Assembly: GCA_035650355.1 (NCBI GenBank)
Contig: DASRHT010000058.1
Span: forward strand, 1 to 64,000
Length of the DNA: 64,000 nt
From: DASRHT01 sp035650355
GTDB taxonomy: Bacteria > Chloroflexota > Ktedonobacteria > Ktedonobacterales > Ktedonobacteraceae
Reading direction: 5' to 3'
The notes beneath the pieces are model-generated. The model saw only the letters and a program-made list of their open reading frames with translations. It was not told the DNA's origin and ran no database searches. This document shows, piece after piece, positions 55,890 through 63,698 of this stretch (its first letter is position 1; every line of letters starts with the position of its first letter). The position numbers were made by a program, and so were the translations under genes.

Positions 55890-55928
55890 GACAAAAAAGT
55901 GTCTTGTGTTGTCGTGGCATTATACCAT
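55890..55928 (+). promoter_or_regulatory. shared regulatory motif, copy 2 (regulator/MauE intergenic region)
   Basis: GACA (55890-55893), 6 bases, TGTC (55900-55903), 6 bases, TGTCGTGG (55910-55917), then CATTATACCATA. Same spacing and orientation as 51667-51706. It precedes mauE on the + strand by about 135 bases and sits about 30 bases upstream of the leftward regulator gene. Confidence 0.65.
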
Positions 55929-56064
55929 AATCGAAGGTATATTTGGCTTAGAAAGTAACTGAGGTTGCGAGGCGTGAAAGTACCCAAAAGAAAAGTTATA
56001 GCTGCCTTTGCTTCCCTTTTCATTGAGTTTAAGCAATTGAGTATCAAACAAGAAAGAGGTAATT

Positions 56065-56628
56065 ATGAATATTGTTCATTACATTTTAGATATTTACTTT
56101 TCTGCTGTACTTGGCATAGCAGGAATTTCTAAAATTGATGGTCCTCAAGCCTTTATTATTTCTCTTCGGAGGCACTACCTACTGCCTGAAAAAAGTGTCA
56201 GCTTTATAGGAATTTGTTTTCCATGGATTGAGATTTGTTTATCTGTTTTGCTTTTAGCTGCAACAGGAACAATCAAATTAATAGTTACGATCTGCGTGCT
56301 TATTTGTTTTGTTTTATTCTCCTACTTTAATGTTGCGACTCGGTTTAAGCACCGTTCGACTTCTGACTGTGGTTGTTTTGGAAAAGCCTTACAAAGGCGA
56401 GGGATGAACACAAATGGAATTACATCACTTATACAATTGGTCCTCGCTTTTCTACTGACTATAACGGCTTTACAGTCAGATACTTTATCCTGGATTTATT
56501 ACCTCACTAGTTCAGTCCTGTTTGTAGGTACGTATGTCTGGCTTTTATGGAGAACATGGTGCCGGTATAGACGCTTGAATGCCGTACGCTCTCAGGCACT
56601 TTCTCCGCTTGCTGCAAAGGAGGGATAG
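56065..56628 (+). CDS. MauE/DoxX-like membrane redox protein
   Basis: 187 residues with four to five transmembrane helices and a DCGCFG motif (about residue 107). This is the pattern of MauE, a membrane protein that works with the thiol-disulfide system to form disulfides in the cysteine-rich light chain of methylamine dehydrogenase. No MauD is present. ATG 56065 after AAGAAAGAGG. It is followed by Tat-exported cysteine-rich mini-proteins, so it probably supplies oxidising power for their disulfides. The coding sequence is visibly AT-richer than the backbone. Confidence 0.82.
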   Translation: MNIVHYILDIYFSAVLGIAGISKIDGPQAFIISLRRHYLLPEKSVSFIGICFPWIEICLSVLLLAATGTIKLIVTICVLICFVLFSYFNVATRFKHRSTSDCGCFGKALQRRGMNTNGITSLIQLVLAFLLTITALQSDTLSWIYYLTSSVLFVGTYVWLLWRTWCRYRRLNAVRSQALSPLAAKEG

Positions 56629-56759
56629 AAACTGTAAAAAGTAAAACGACCCAGCTAAATGCTGAGATCTATGTTCTCAGCAGAGGGCGTTCCAACAACA
56701 ATCCTTAGTGGTAATTACTGCTCGGTAGCTTAGTCTAATCACGTTTAGGAGGTAAAAGG

Positions 56760-57044
56760 ATGTATAGAGAGATTTCAGATGTACTACGAGTTTCCCGTCG
56801 TCGTGTTATCAAACTGGGAGCAAGCTTGTTCGCTTTTGTTCCTGCTGCTGCGTACCTGGCACAAGGTAATAATGCTTTTGCATATACTCCTTGTAGTTCG
56901 GTTATTTGCAACGTTGTTAATACAGTGTGTGCTAACTATGACTGTGAGGTCTCAAATCATTATTACGATATATATTACTGCCTTGATGCACAAACCGGGG
57001 CATTTTGTTACTCGTATTACGTAAATACAGGAGTTGAGTGTTAG
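56760..57044 (+). CDS. Tat-exported seven-cysteine mini-protein, copy 1
   Basis: 94 residues. A twin-arginine signal (SRRRVIKLG, residues 12-20) and hydrophobic stretch lead to a likely cleavage after AFA (about residue 41). The mature part has seven cysteines and ends in Cys. Cys spacing is C-x4-C-x6-C-x4-C-x11-C-x8-C-x10-C. Copy 2 keeps the x4, x11 and x8 spacings and the final TG-[VI]-x-C. Tat export means the protein leaves the cytoplasm folded. No family recognised. ATG 56760 with AGGAGG. Partner gene follows after 38 bases. Confidence 0.8.
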   Translation: MYREISDVLRVSRRRVIKLGASLFAFVPAAAYLAQGNNAFAYTPCSSVICNVVNTVCANYDCEVSNHYYDIYYCLDAQTGAFCYSYYVNTGVEC

Positions 57045-57082
57045 TCGGCATTAAGCATGCAAAGCTAAAAAGGAGGAGTAAA

Positions 57083-57412
57083 GTGAGCAAAGATTTTGTT
57101 GTCGAGAAGCACATTTGGAAGAACATTCCAGGGCAGACAGTACTAAAAGTCATAGATGCAGCGCCTGGCGATTGGCCCAATCAAAAGGACCCGGCGGGGA
57201 ATCCCTTACGAAATCCCGTTACCATTGCCGATTTGAAAAAACGTTTCAGCGGCATACAAGGGCATCTTGTCAATCCTTATACCAACAATCAGGTTTTAGT
57301 TGATCTGAGTAATTGGTCTCATCTTGACGATTCGACATATTTGGGATTTGTCTGGGTATTCCAGCCAGATGTGCCTGTATCAAAAAATGATCCTCACTAT
57401 CCTACCTCTTAA
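57083..57412 (+). CDS. cytoplasmic partner of the Cys mini-protein, copy 1
   Basis: 109 residues, no signal peptide and no Cys. Clearly homologous to the product of 58030-58380: TIADLKKRFSGIQG matches TIGEFKQLWGGKLQG, and NWSHLDDSTYLGFVWVF matches PWSHLPDNTYLNIEWPF. No known family recognised. It may be a chaperone or enzyme specific to the mini-protein encoded upstream. GTG 57083 with AGGAGG; the frame open from 57038 overlaps the previous stop. Confidence 0.78.
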   Translation: MSKDFVVEKHIWKNIPGQTVLKVIDAAPGDWPNQKDPAGNPLRNPVTIADLKKRFSGIQGHLVNPYTNNQVLVDLSNWSHLDDSTYLGFVWVFQPDVPVSKNDPHYPTS

Positions 57413-57632
57413 TAGGGATAGAGAGATATTCAAGCTTTTCTCTCGTGCCTGATAAGGTTTGTACTGATATGGTGAGCAAGCTGGTAGGACTCATGAGTGA
57501 AATCCGAAAAGGGAGCACATTTGGTAGCAGTTAGTATGTTGAAGCGGGGAAGCGTTACTACACGAATGAAGTAGCCTAAGCTAATGGTTATAGCAAGGCT
57601 TAACAACTTTAGTTTGAAGGAAGGAGCTTACA
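57413..57632. other. spacer between module copies, possibly structured RNA
   Basis: 220 bases without an ORF bearing a ribosome site. The stretch about 57465-57590 (GTGAGCAAGCTGG, GACTCATGAGTGAAATCC, GAAGCGGGGAAGC, CCTAAGCTAATGG) has a composition reminiscent of folded RNA such as group II intron domain I, but I cannot establish this by eye. Confidence 0.3.
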
Positions 57633-57938
57633 ATGGAAGAACAGGAACGGGCACAAGAAATGAAAGGACTTTCTCGTCGCACAGTAGTCAAAGTCATAGG
57701 AGGTCTCTTCGCATTTATTCCGGCTATAAAGTACCTTGTTGATTCTCCTGTAACGTTTGCCTATGTTCCCTGTGCCGATCCAAATCTTGTCACATGTAGC
57801 TGGCAATCCGTATGTGCTGATCCAACATGTAGAGGATTTACAACTATATGGAATTTCGAGTACTGCATTGATACTCGTAATGGTCAAAATTGTCCTTCAT
57901 ATCAAAGTCCGCCTGTTGATACAGGAATACGATGTTAA
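57633..57938 (+). CDS. Tat-exported seven-cysteine mini-protein, copy 2
   Basis: 101 residues. Tat motif SRRTVVKVIG (residues 14-23), hydrophobic segment, likely cleavage after TFA (about residue 45). Seven cysteines in a framework shared with copy 1, ending TGIRC. Outside the cysteines the mature halves have diverged, so the pattern suggests a disulfide-held scaffold with variable loops. ATG 57633 with AAGGAGG. Its own partner gene starts 91 bases downstream. Confidence 0.8.
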   Translation: MEEQERAQEMKGLSRRTVVKVIGGLFAFIPAIKYLVDSPVTFAYVPCADPNLVTCSWQSVCADPTCRGFTTIWNFEYCIDTRNGQNCPSYQSPPVDTGIRC

Positions 57939-58029
57939 ATCTATGATAAAATACTCTTGTATGAATCAAAAACATACAGAGATAGATTTAGCACCATTCA
58001 CGATAGCTTTTTACAAAGGAGGCATTGAA

Positions 58030-58380
58030 ATGCTGAAGAAGGAATTTACAGTCGGGGCTTCTAGCTTTGTCCATTCTCAAACTCAAAAAGAAATTCCGAT
58101 CACCCTACGTATGATCGTGTACGATGTTGCCGCACAAGATTGGGTAGATAAAATACATCCTCACACGGGAACGGTACCGCCGCGACCAATGACTATCGGT
58201 GAATTCAAGCAGCTCTGGGGCGGCAAACTTCAGGGACCTCTTTCACATCCACTGGGGAAAGGTCAACGTTTCCAGTTCGATATTACTCCCTGGTCGCATC
58301 TCCCTGATAATACCTACCTGAACATTGAATGGCCTTTCGAAGCTATTCACGCTGGGCATCTTCAACAAACGGGAAAGTAA
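58030..58380 (+). CDS. cytoplasmic partner of the Cys mini-protein, copy 2
   Basis: 116 residues, no signal peptide. Shares with copy 1 a YDVAAQDW-type block, the TIGEFKQLWGG segment and the WSHL...TYLN block. ATG 58030 preceded by AAAGGAGG, so the longer open frame from 57757 (which overlaps mini-protein 2) is not used. A hairpin terminator lies at 58463-58507. Confidence 0.78.
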   Translation: MLKKEFTVGASSFVHSQTQKEIPITLRMIVYDVAAQDWVDKIHPHTGTVPPRPMTIGEFKQLWGGKLQGPLSHPLGKGQRFQFDITPWSHLPDNTYLNIEWPFEAIHAGHLQQTGK

Positions 58381-58462
58381 TATACGCCTTATGGGCTGGT
58401 AGGTGGCTTTTCCCTGGCTATGCTAATGCCTGGCTTGAAAATAAGAAATATAGGTAAACTGG

Positions 58463-58507
58463 AATATCCAGCATTATGTGATGACCTATCACGTAATGCT
58501 GGATATT
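58463..58507 (+). terminator. strong hairpin terminator after the module
   Basis: A 20-bp stem (AATATCCAGCATTATGTGAT and complement, one G-U pair) with loop GACCT, followed by T-rich sequence. Confidence 0.8.
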
Positions 58508-58533
58508 TATTAAAGACCTGGTGGTTTTTCTGC

Positions 58534-58580
58534 CTACGGAAGTGTATGATGTTGCTGCAAAAGATTGGGTAGATTAAATA
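58534..58580 (+). pseudogene. relic of a third partner gene
   Basis: Reads E-V-Y-D-V-A-A-K-D-W-V-D then stop, near-identical in DNA to the YDVAAQDWVD block of 58030-58380 (58126-58160), with a one-base change turning the frame into a TAA. Only this fragment remains. Confidence 0.65.
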
Positions 58581-58694
58581 CTGCCAACAGCCCTCTCCCC
58601 TAACGGCCCCATCTGTGGTACAATAGCGTGGATTTCAGAAAAAATGTTAATTTTTTAAGCTATATACATGGCTGCTATATGACGGAGTGTGATG

Positions 58695-61079
58695 ATGTTG
58701 GAACAGAGAGATTTACTGGCGGGCCTCAATGAGCCGCAACGCGAAGCTGTCACCACTACACAGGGACCGGTGCTGATCCTGGCCGGACCGGGCAGCGGCA
58801 AAACTCGCGTCATCACACACCGCATCGCTTACCTCGTTCAGCATGAAGAGGTGTCTCCCTGGCATATCCTGGCCGTGACCTTTACCAATAAGGCCGCCAA
58901 AGAGATGCGCGAACGCCTGGAGAAACTGGTGGGCGTGAGCGAATCGAAAGAGATGATGATCGGCACCTTCCATGCCATCTGTGCCCGTGTGCTACGCATC
59001 GAGGCCGACTCGCTCGCTCCCTGGGGGCTGACCCGCTCGTTTGTGATCCTCGATACCGACGACCAGCTTACCCTGGTCAAGCAGGCGATTAGGGAGCTTA
59101 ATCTGGACGAGAAGTTCTACAGGCCCGGCAATGTCCATGCCCAGATCTCGCGCGCCAAGAACGATATGCAGGGGCCGGACCAGATGGCCGAGCAGGCCCG
59201 CAAGCACAGCGAAGAGGTCGCGGCCCGCGTTTATAAAGTCTACCAGCGGCTGCTGAGGAAGAATAATAGCGTCGATTTTGATGATCTGCTGATGCTGACC
59301 GAGCATCTCTGGCGGTACGAACCGGAGATACTGCGGCGTTACCAGCGTAAATGGCAATATATCCACGTTGACGAGTTCCAGGATTGTAATCTGCCGCAAT
59401 ACAAGCTGGTCCGTTTGCTCGGTTACGGCACCGGCGATAGCCACGAGGGACGGGGCAATGTCTGCGTCGTGGGCGATGATGATCAGATGATTTATAGCTG
59501 GCGTGGGGCCAGCGCCGAGAATGTGTTGCGCTTTGAACGCGATTTTCCGCAGACGCGGATTGTGATCCTCGACCAGAATTATCGCTCAACCCAGACCATC
59601 CTTGATGCTGCACAAAATATCGTGCGGCGCAACCGGATGCGTAAAGACAAAAAGCTCTGGACGGACCTGGGGGATGGTCCCAAAATCGTTGTGCATACGG
59701 CCTTCGACGAAGAGCGGGAAGGCTACTACGCCGCGCAAGAGATCCAGCTTTTGCGGGCCAGAGGCGAGATTGAGCATCTTGGCGATGTAGCTGTGATGTA
59801 TCGCACCAACGCCCAATCGCGTGCAGTCGAGGAACAATTCTTGCGTGCTAATATCCCTTACAAAGTGATTGGGAGCCGCAAGTTCTATGAGCGCAAAGAA
59901 ATTAAAGACATGCTGGCCTATTTGCGCCTGCTTGCCAATCCCAATGATGATCTGAGCTTGCAGCGTATCATCAACGTGCCCAACCGCAAAATCGGCCCCA
60001 AGACCGTTAGCGAACTGCAACGTTGGGCGAGCCAGTTGCAGATCTCGCTCTATGCGGCCATACAGCGCATCAGCGAACATCCCACGCTCGGCAAGGCCGC
60101 GAAGGCCGCGTTGACGAGCTTCGGCGAGTTGATGGCGGACCTGACCAGATCGGTGGAAGAATTGCCGCTGCCCGAGCTGGTGAATAGAGTCGCGGAACGC
60201 AGCGGCTATGGCCCGGAGCTGCGTGCCAATGGTGATGAGGAGCTGGACCGCTGGAATAACGTGCTGGAGTTGCGGCGCGTCGCCGAAGACTACGAAGAGA
60301 TTGAAACTCCGGTCGCGCTCGAACTGTACCTGGAGAATGTCGCGCTAGTCGGAGGCGCCGATACCGCGCAGACGAGCGAAGATGGTACGCTGATCAAAGA
60401 GGAGAACAAGGATGCGGTCACTTTGATTACCTTGCATGCAGCCAAAGGCCTGGAGTTCCCCGCGGTCTTCATTATTGGCATGGATGAGGGATCATTGCCT
60501 CACGCGCGTTCTATCAGCCAGCCTGAGCAATTAGAGGAAGAACGGCGGCTGGTTTACGTTGGCATCACGCGCGCCATGCGTCATCTGTACCTTGTACGCG
60601 CGCGGCGACGCTCGTTTTTTGGCGAGTCGCAATATACGGAGCCTTCGCGCTTCCTTGATGATATTCCCGGTTCCCTGACCAGCCATAAAACGACCGGTCA
60701 GGGCAAGAAAGATACGTCCAGCTCAAAGAACCGCCGCAATGCCTGGGAGGACGATTTCAATCAGGATATCTACGGCTCTCGCGAGGGCGGCAGAGTGTAT
60801 GGACGCGGCATTCCGCAGAAAGAGAGCCCGTCGCGCGCGAGTTTTTCCTCACCGCCAAAGGCTTCCCCATCGCTGCCATCGGCGCCGAAGATAGAGCCAG
60901 CCAGGCCAAAGGGACAACAGTATAAACCAGGCGATAGAGTGCGTCATGATCTGTTTGGTGAGGGCATCATTCTGAAAAGCGAAATGGAGTCAGGAACCGA
61001 GTTTGTGGATGTGCTGTTCCAGGGTAAGCATGGCAAAAAAAGATTGAGTATGGACTTCGCAAATTTAGAGAAATTGTAG
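58695..61079 (+). CDS. pcrA: UvrD/PcrA superfamily I DNA helicase
   Basis: 794 residues from ATG 58695; ATG 58692 or GTG 58689 are also open, but the GGAG at 58684-58687 favours 58695. Helicase motifs in order: Q motif LNEPQREAV; I AGPGSGKT (about 29); Ia TFTNKAAKEM; II VDEFQDCN (about 225); III DDDQMIYSWRGAS (about 258); IV QNYRSTQTIL (about 294); V TLHAAKGLEFPAVF (about 578); VI VYVGITRAM (about 622). A C-terminal linker and a Tudor-like PcrA end (YKPGDRVRHDLFGEGII) follow. Acts in repair and replication restart. Not linked to rep or lig genes here. Confidence 0.95.
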   Translation: MLEQRDLLAGLNEPQREAVTTTQGPVLILAGPGSGKTRVITHRIAYLVQHEEVSPWHILAVTFTNKAAKEMRERLEKLVGVSESKEMMIGTFHAICARVLRIEADSLAPWGLTRSFVILDTDDQLTLVKQAIRELNLDEKFYRPGNVHAQISRAKNDMQGPDQMAEQARKHSEEVAARVYKVYQRLLRKNNSVDFDDLLMLTEHLWRYEPEILRRYQRKWQYIHVDEFQDCNLPQYKLVRLLGYGTGDSHEGRGNVCVVGDDDQMIYSWRGASAENVLRFERDFPQTRIVILDQNYRSTQTILDAAQNIVRRNRMRKDKKLWTDLGDGPKIVVHTAFDEEREGYYAAQEIQLLRARGEIEHLGDVAVMYRTNAQSRAVEEQFLRANIPYKVIGSRKFYERKEIKDMLAYLRLLANPNDDLSLQRIINVPNRKIGPKTVSELQRWASQLQISLYAAIQRISEHPTLGKAAKAALTSFGELMADLTRSVEELPLPELVNRVAERSGYGPELRANGDEELDRWNNVLELRRVAEDYEEIETPVALELYLENVALVGGADTAQTSEDGTLIKEENKDAVTLITLHAAKGLEFPAVFIIGMDEGSLPHARSISQPEQLEEERRLVYVGITRAMRHLYLVRARRRSFFGESQYTEPSRFLDDIPGSLTSHKTTGQGKKDTSSSKNRRNAWEDDFNQDIYGSREGGRVYGRGIPQKESPSRASFSSPPKASPSLPSAPKIEPARPKGQQYKPGDRVRHDLFGEGIILKSEMESGTEFVDVLFQGKHGKKRLSMDFANLEKL

Positions 61080-61125
61080 CAGGCTTTGTACATTTTCAAC
61101 GCTTTCCAACTATATAACAACGCAT

Positions 61126-62337
61126 ATGCAGCACGAAAATCAATCTGTTCAGCAGGAAACACCATCGCTGCTCCGTGGGAATCGCGAACTGGCGATTCTT
61201 TACGAGATCGCCAGCTACCTCAACCATAAAGTGGACGTTCGGGAGGCGCTGCAAGAAGTGCTGGTCCGTGTGACCGAAATGCTGAACCTGCAAACGAGCT
61301 GGCTATGGCTGCTCTCAGAGCAGGGAACGCCTGTCCTGGCAGCCTCACAGGCACTACCGCCCTATCTTGCCGATCATCCTGAGCGCATGACCGGCTCATG
61401 CCTCTGCCTGGATACCTTCCTTTGTGGCGATCTGGAGGGGGCTTCGAATGTCGATGTCTTGCGTTGTAGCCGTCTAAAAAATGCCGAGCGCGACAGCGAT
61501 CCCACAGCGCTGGGGCTGCGTTTCCATGCCAGCGTTCCCATCTATGCCGGAGATACGCCGCTGGGCGTTCTGAATGTCGCCAGCAAGGATTGGCGCGAAC
61601 TCCAGGAAAAAGAGCTGCAACTGCTCCACATTATCAGCGATCAGATCGGGCTGGCGATCCAGCGGGCGCGCCTCTCCGCCGACCATACGCAGGCCGCCGC
61701 CAGACTGGCGACCATCGAGGAACGCAACCGGCTGGCCCGCGAGATCCATGATACGCTGGCTCAAGGCTTAGCCGCCATCACTTTGCAGCTCGAAACCGCC
61801 GACGCTCTCACCACGTCACATCCTCAACGGGCACAAGACGCCGTTCAGCGTGCGTTACGCCTGGCACGCAGCAACCTTGAAGAAGCGCGCCGCTCCGTCA
61901 TGGATCTGCGAGCCGCCCCTTTACAAGGGCATACGCTGCCAGAAGCCCTGGCGACTTTGATTGCCCGTGAATATCAACAGCCAGAATCGGGCCTGACCAT
62001 CGAGTATAGCTATTATCCGACCCAGAGCTTTCCTACGTTGCCCGCACGCGTTGAAGTCGGACTCTACCGTATCGCGCAGGAGGCGCTCTCCAATGCCAGC
62101 AAGCATGCGGCGGCGCAACAGATTGAAATGACGTTGCAGGCGGAGGAGCAATGGGTGTGCCTGGTCGTGCAGGATGATGGGCAGGGCTTTGATCCCGCAA
62201 ATGTGTCGCAACAAAGTAGCGCAGGACATTTTGGGCTGATCGGGATGGGAGAGCGGGTCAAGCTCCTGGGAGGCTCTATTCGCATTCAAAGTGAGCCGGG
62301 CGCCGGCACTTGCATTGATGTCTCAGTTCCCTATTAA
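61126..62337 (+). CDS. NarL-type sensor histidine kinase with GAF domain
   Basis: 403 residues, cytoplasmic. GAF domain at about 25-175, HisKA_3 with the phospho-acceptor His in RNRLAREIHDTLAQGLAAI (about 209), and HATPase (YRIAQEALSNASKHA N box, about 310; DDGQGFDP G1; FGLIGMGERVKLLGG). Pairs with the LuxR-type regulator 46 bases downstream. The ligand of the GAF domain is unknown. ATG 61126. Confidence 0.92.
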   Translation: MQHENQSVQQETPSLLRGNRELAILYEIASYLNHKVDVREALQEVLVRVTEMLNLQTSWLWLLSEQGTPVLAASQALPPYLADHPERMTGSCLCLDTFLCGDLEGASNVDVLRCSRLKNAERDSDPTALGLRFHASVPIYAGDTPLGVLNVASKDWRELQEKELQLLHIISDQIGLAIQRARLSADHTQAAARLATIEERNRLAREIHDTLAQGLAAITLQLETADALTTSHPQRAQDAVQRALRLARSNLEEARRSVMDLRAAPLQGHTLPEALATLIAREYQQPESGLTIEYSYYPTQSFPTLPARVEVGLYRIAQEALSNASKHAAAQQIEMTLQAEEQWVCLVVQDDGQGFDPANVSQQSSAGHFGLIGMGERVKLLGGSIRIQSEPGAGTCIDVSVPY

Positions 62338-62383
62338 TCAGTTGCCTGAAACAAGGTAAGGAAACGCAAAGAAAGGCGAAGCT

Positions 62384-63052
62384 ATGGTGCGCATCTTGCT
62401 CGCCGACGATCACCCGATTGTGCGTGAGGGTCTCCGCAACTTGTTGGAGACCCAGCCCGACTTCGAGGTGATCGCGGAATGTGCCAATGGTGAAGAAGCA
62501 GTCCGTAAGGTGACGCAGCTTCACCCGGATGTTCTCCTGCTCGATCTCGAAATGCCGGTGATGGATGGCGTTGAGACCATTCGCCGTCTGCATCAACAGC
62601 CGGGCATGCCGCGCATTATCGTCTTTACGGCCTTCGATGATGATGAGCGCATTATCCATGCCATCCAGGCTGGAGCGAATGGCTATCTGCTCAAGGATGC
62701 GCCACGGGAGGAGATCTTCAAGGCAATTCATGTTGCCATGAGCGGCGGCTCCCTGCTGCAACCGGTGGTGGCATCGAAATTATTGCACCACGTTGGTCAA
62801 CAGCAGCAGAGGAATATACCCATCAGAGGGAGTATGCCCATGCAGGTAGAGGAGCTGACCGAGCGAGAGCTGGAAGTCTTGCGCCTGCTTGCACAGGGGA
62901 TGCCCAACAAAGAAATTGCCACCCACCTTATTATCAGCGAACGCACCGCCAAATTTCACGTCAGCTCCATCATGGGCAAGCTGGGCGCTACCAACCGGAC
63001 AGAAGCGGTTTCTCTAGCTGTCCAGCGCGGCCTGATAACCCTGCACTCGTAA
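62384..63052 (+). CDS. NarL/LuxR-family response regulator
   Basis: 222 residues. Receiver domain about 1-120 (DDHPIVREG; phospho-acceptor Asp in VLLLDLEMPVMDG, about 54; Thr in VFTAFDD; Lys in YLLKDAPREE). A LuxR helix-turn-helix covers about 155-215 (LTERELEVLRLLAQGMPNKE, then AKFHVSSIMGKLGATNRTEA). DNA-binding output of the kinase upstream. Targets unknown. Confidence 0.95.
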   Translation: MVRILLADDHPIVREGLRNLLETQPDFEVIAECANGEEAVRKVTQLHPDVLLLDLEMPVMDGVETIRRLHQQPGMPRIIVFTAFDDDERIIHAIQAGANGYLLKDAPREEIFKAIHVAMSGGSLLQPVVASKLLHHVGQQQQRNIPIRGSMPMQVEELTERELEVLRLLAQGMPNKEIATHLIISERTAKFHVSSIMGKLGATNRTEAVSLAVQRGLITLHS

Positions 63053-63288
63053 TCTGCGTGATTCGCGTCGGCCCCGTCCCGCGCTTTTGCGATGCCGGTT
63101 GATATTGCCCCCGAAATGGTAAGACATTTAGGCTAATTTCTCCGCAAGAACGTGGAGCCGGAAATGATCTGATATACAATAACATAGATGTTAGCAGACA
63201 CATCTATACATTGTGTGTAAAGATCAGCGTGTAGCCATGAGGCAATGACCGGAGGCTAGACACGCAGGCAAGTTTTTAGGAAGAACAG

Positions 63289-63615
63289 ATGATAAACCCG
63301 CGCTTATCCGCAGCCATCTACGTGCTTTTGCTCATCGGAGTACTATCGCTGATAGGGATTAGCGCCGCGATGTGGATAGGCCCCGCAATAACGCATGGGA
63401 CCGGTGTGGCGCACAACGATGGGCAGATTCTATCGATAGGCCCGAACATGGATTTTGTCTTGCTCACGACCAAAGGACAGGTGCATTTTCAATGCAGTGG
63501 TCGCTGCCGGGGAGAACTGAAACATATGCAGCGCCATCGTGATGAAAAAGCGCATACCGATGTCTATTACAGGCAGGACGCGAACAAGAATCTGATTGCA
63601 ATAGACGTGGACTAA
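63289..63615 (+). CDS. small single-helix membrane protein
   Basis: 108 residues. One transmembrane helix (about 9-32), followed by a small domain with two cysteines (HFQCSGRCRGE). Topology suggests the C-terminus outside the cytoplasm. No family recognised. ATG 63289 with AGGAAG. Not clearly in an operon with its neighbours. Confidence 0.7.
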   Translation: MINPRLSAAIYVLLLIGVLSLIGISAAMWIGPAITHGTGVAHNDGQILSIGPNMDFVLLTTKGQVHFQCSGRCRGELKHMQRHRDEKAHTDVYYRQDANKNLIAIDVD

Positions 63616-63698
63616 CTAACGTAACAGGAAGAACGCGTGTATCCAACGGCGTAAATCGTTCAGCATGCAACTATTCCATGTTGGTAGTAAGGAAGCAC

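Larger units (their letters stand above)
58381..58694. other. spacer with terminator and gene relic
   Basis: Contains the terminator at 58463-58507, a relic of a third partner gene at 58534-58580, and the promoter region of the helicase gene. Confidence 0.5.

Noticed and set aside
57465..57590. Definite group II intron
   Set aside because: Only loose resemblance; no domain V hairpin or reverse transcriptase was found, so it is kept as a low-confidence finding only.
56760..57938. Mini-proteins as further lanthipeptide precursors
   Set aside because: They carry Tat signals and lack a FELD-like leader motif; seven conserved cysteines fit disulfides better than lanthionine rings.
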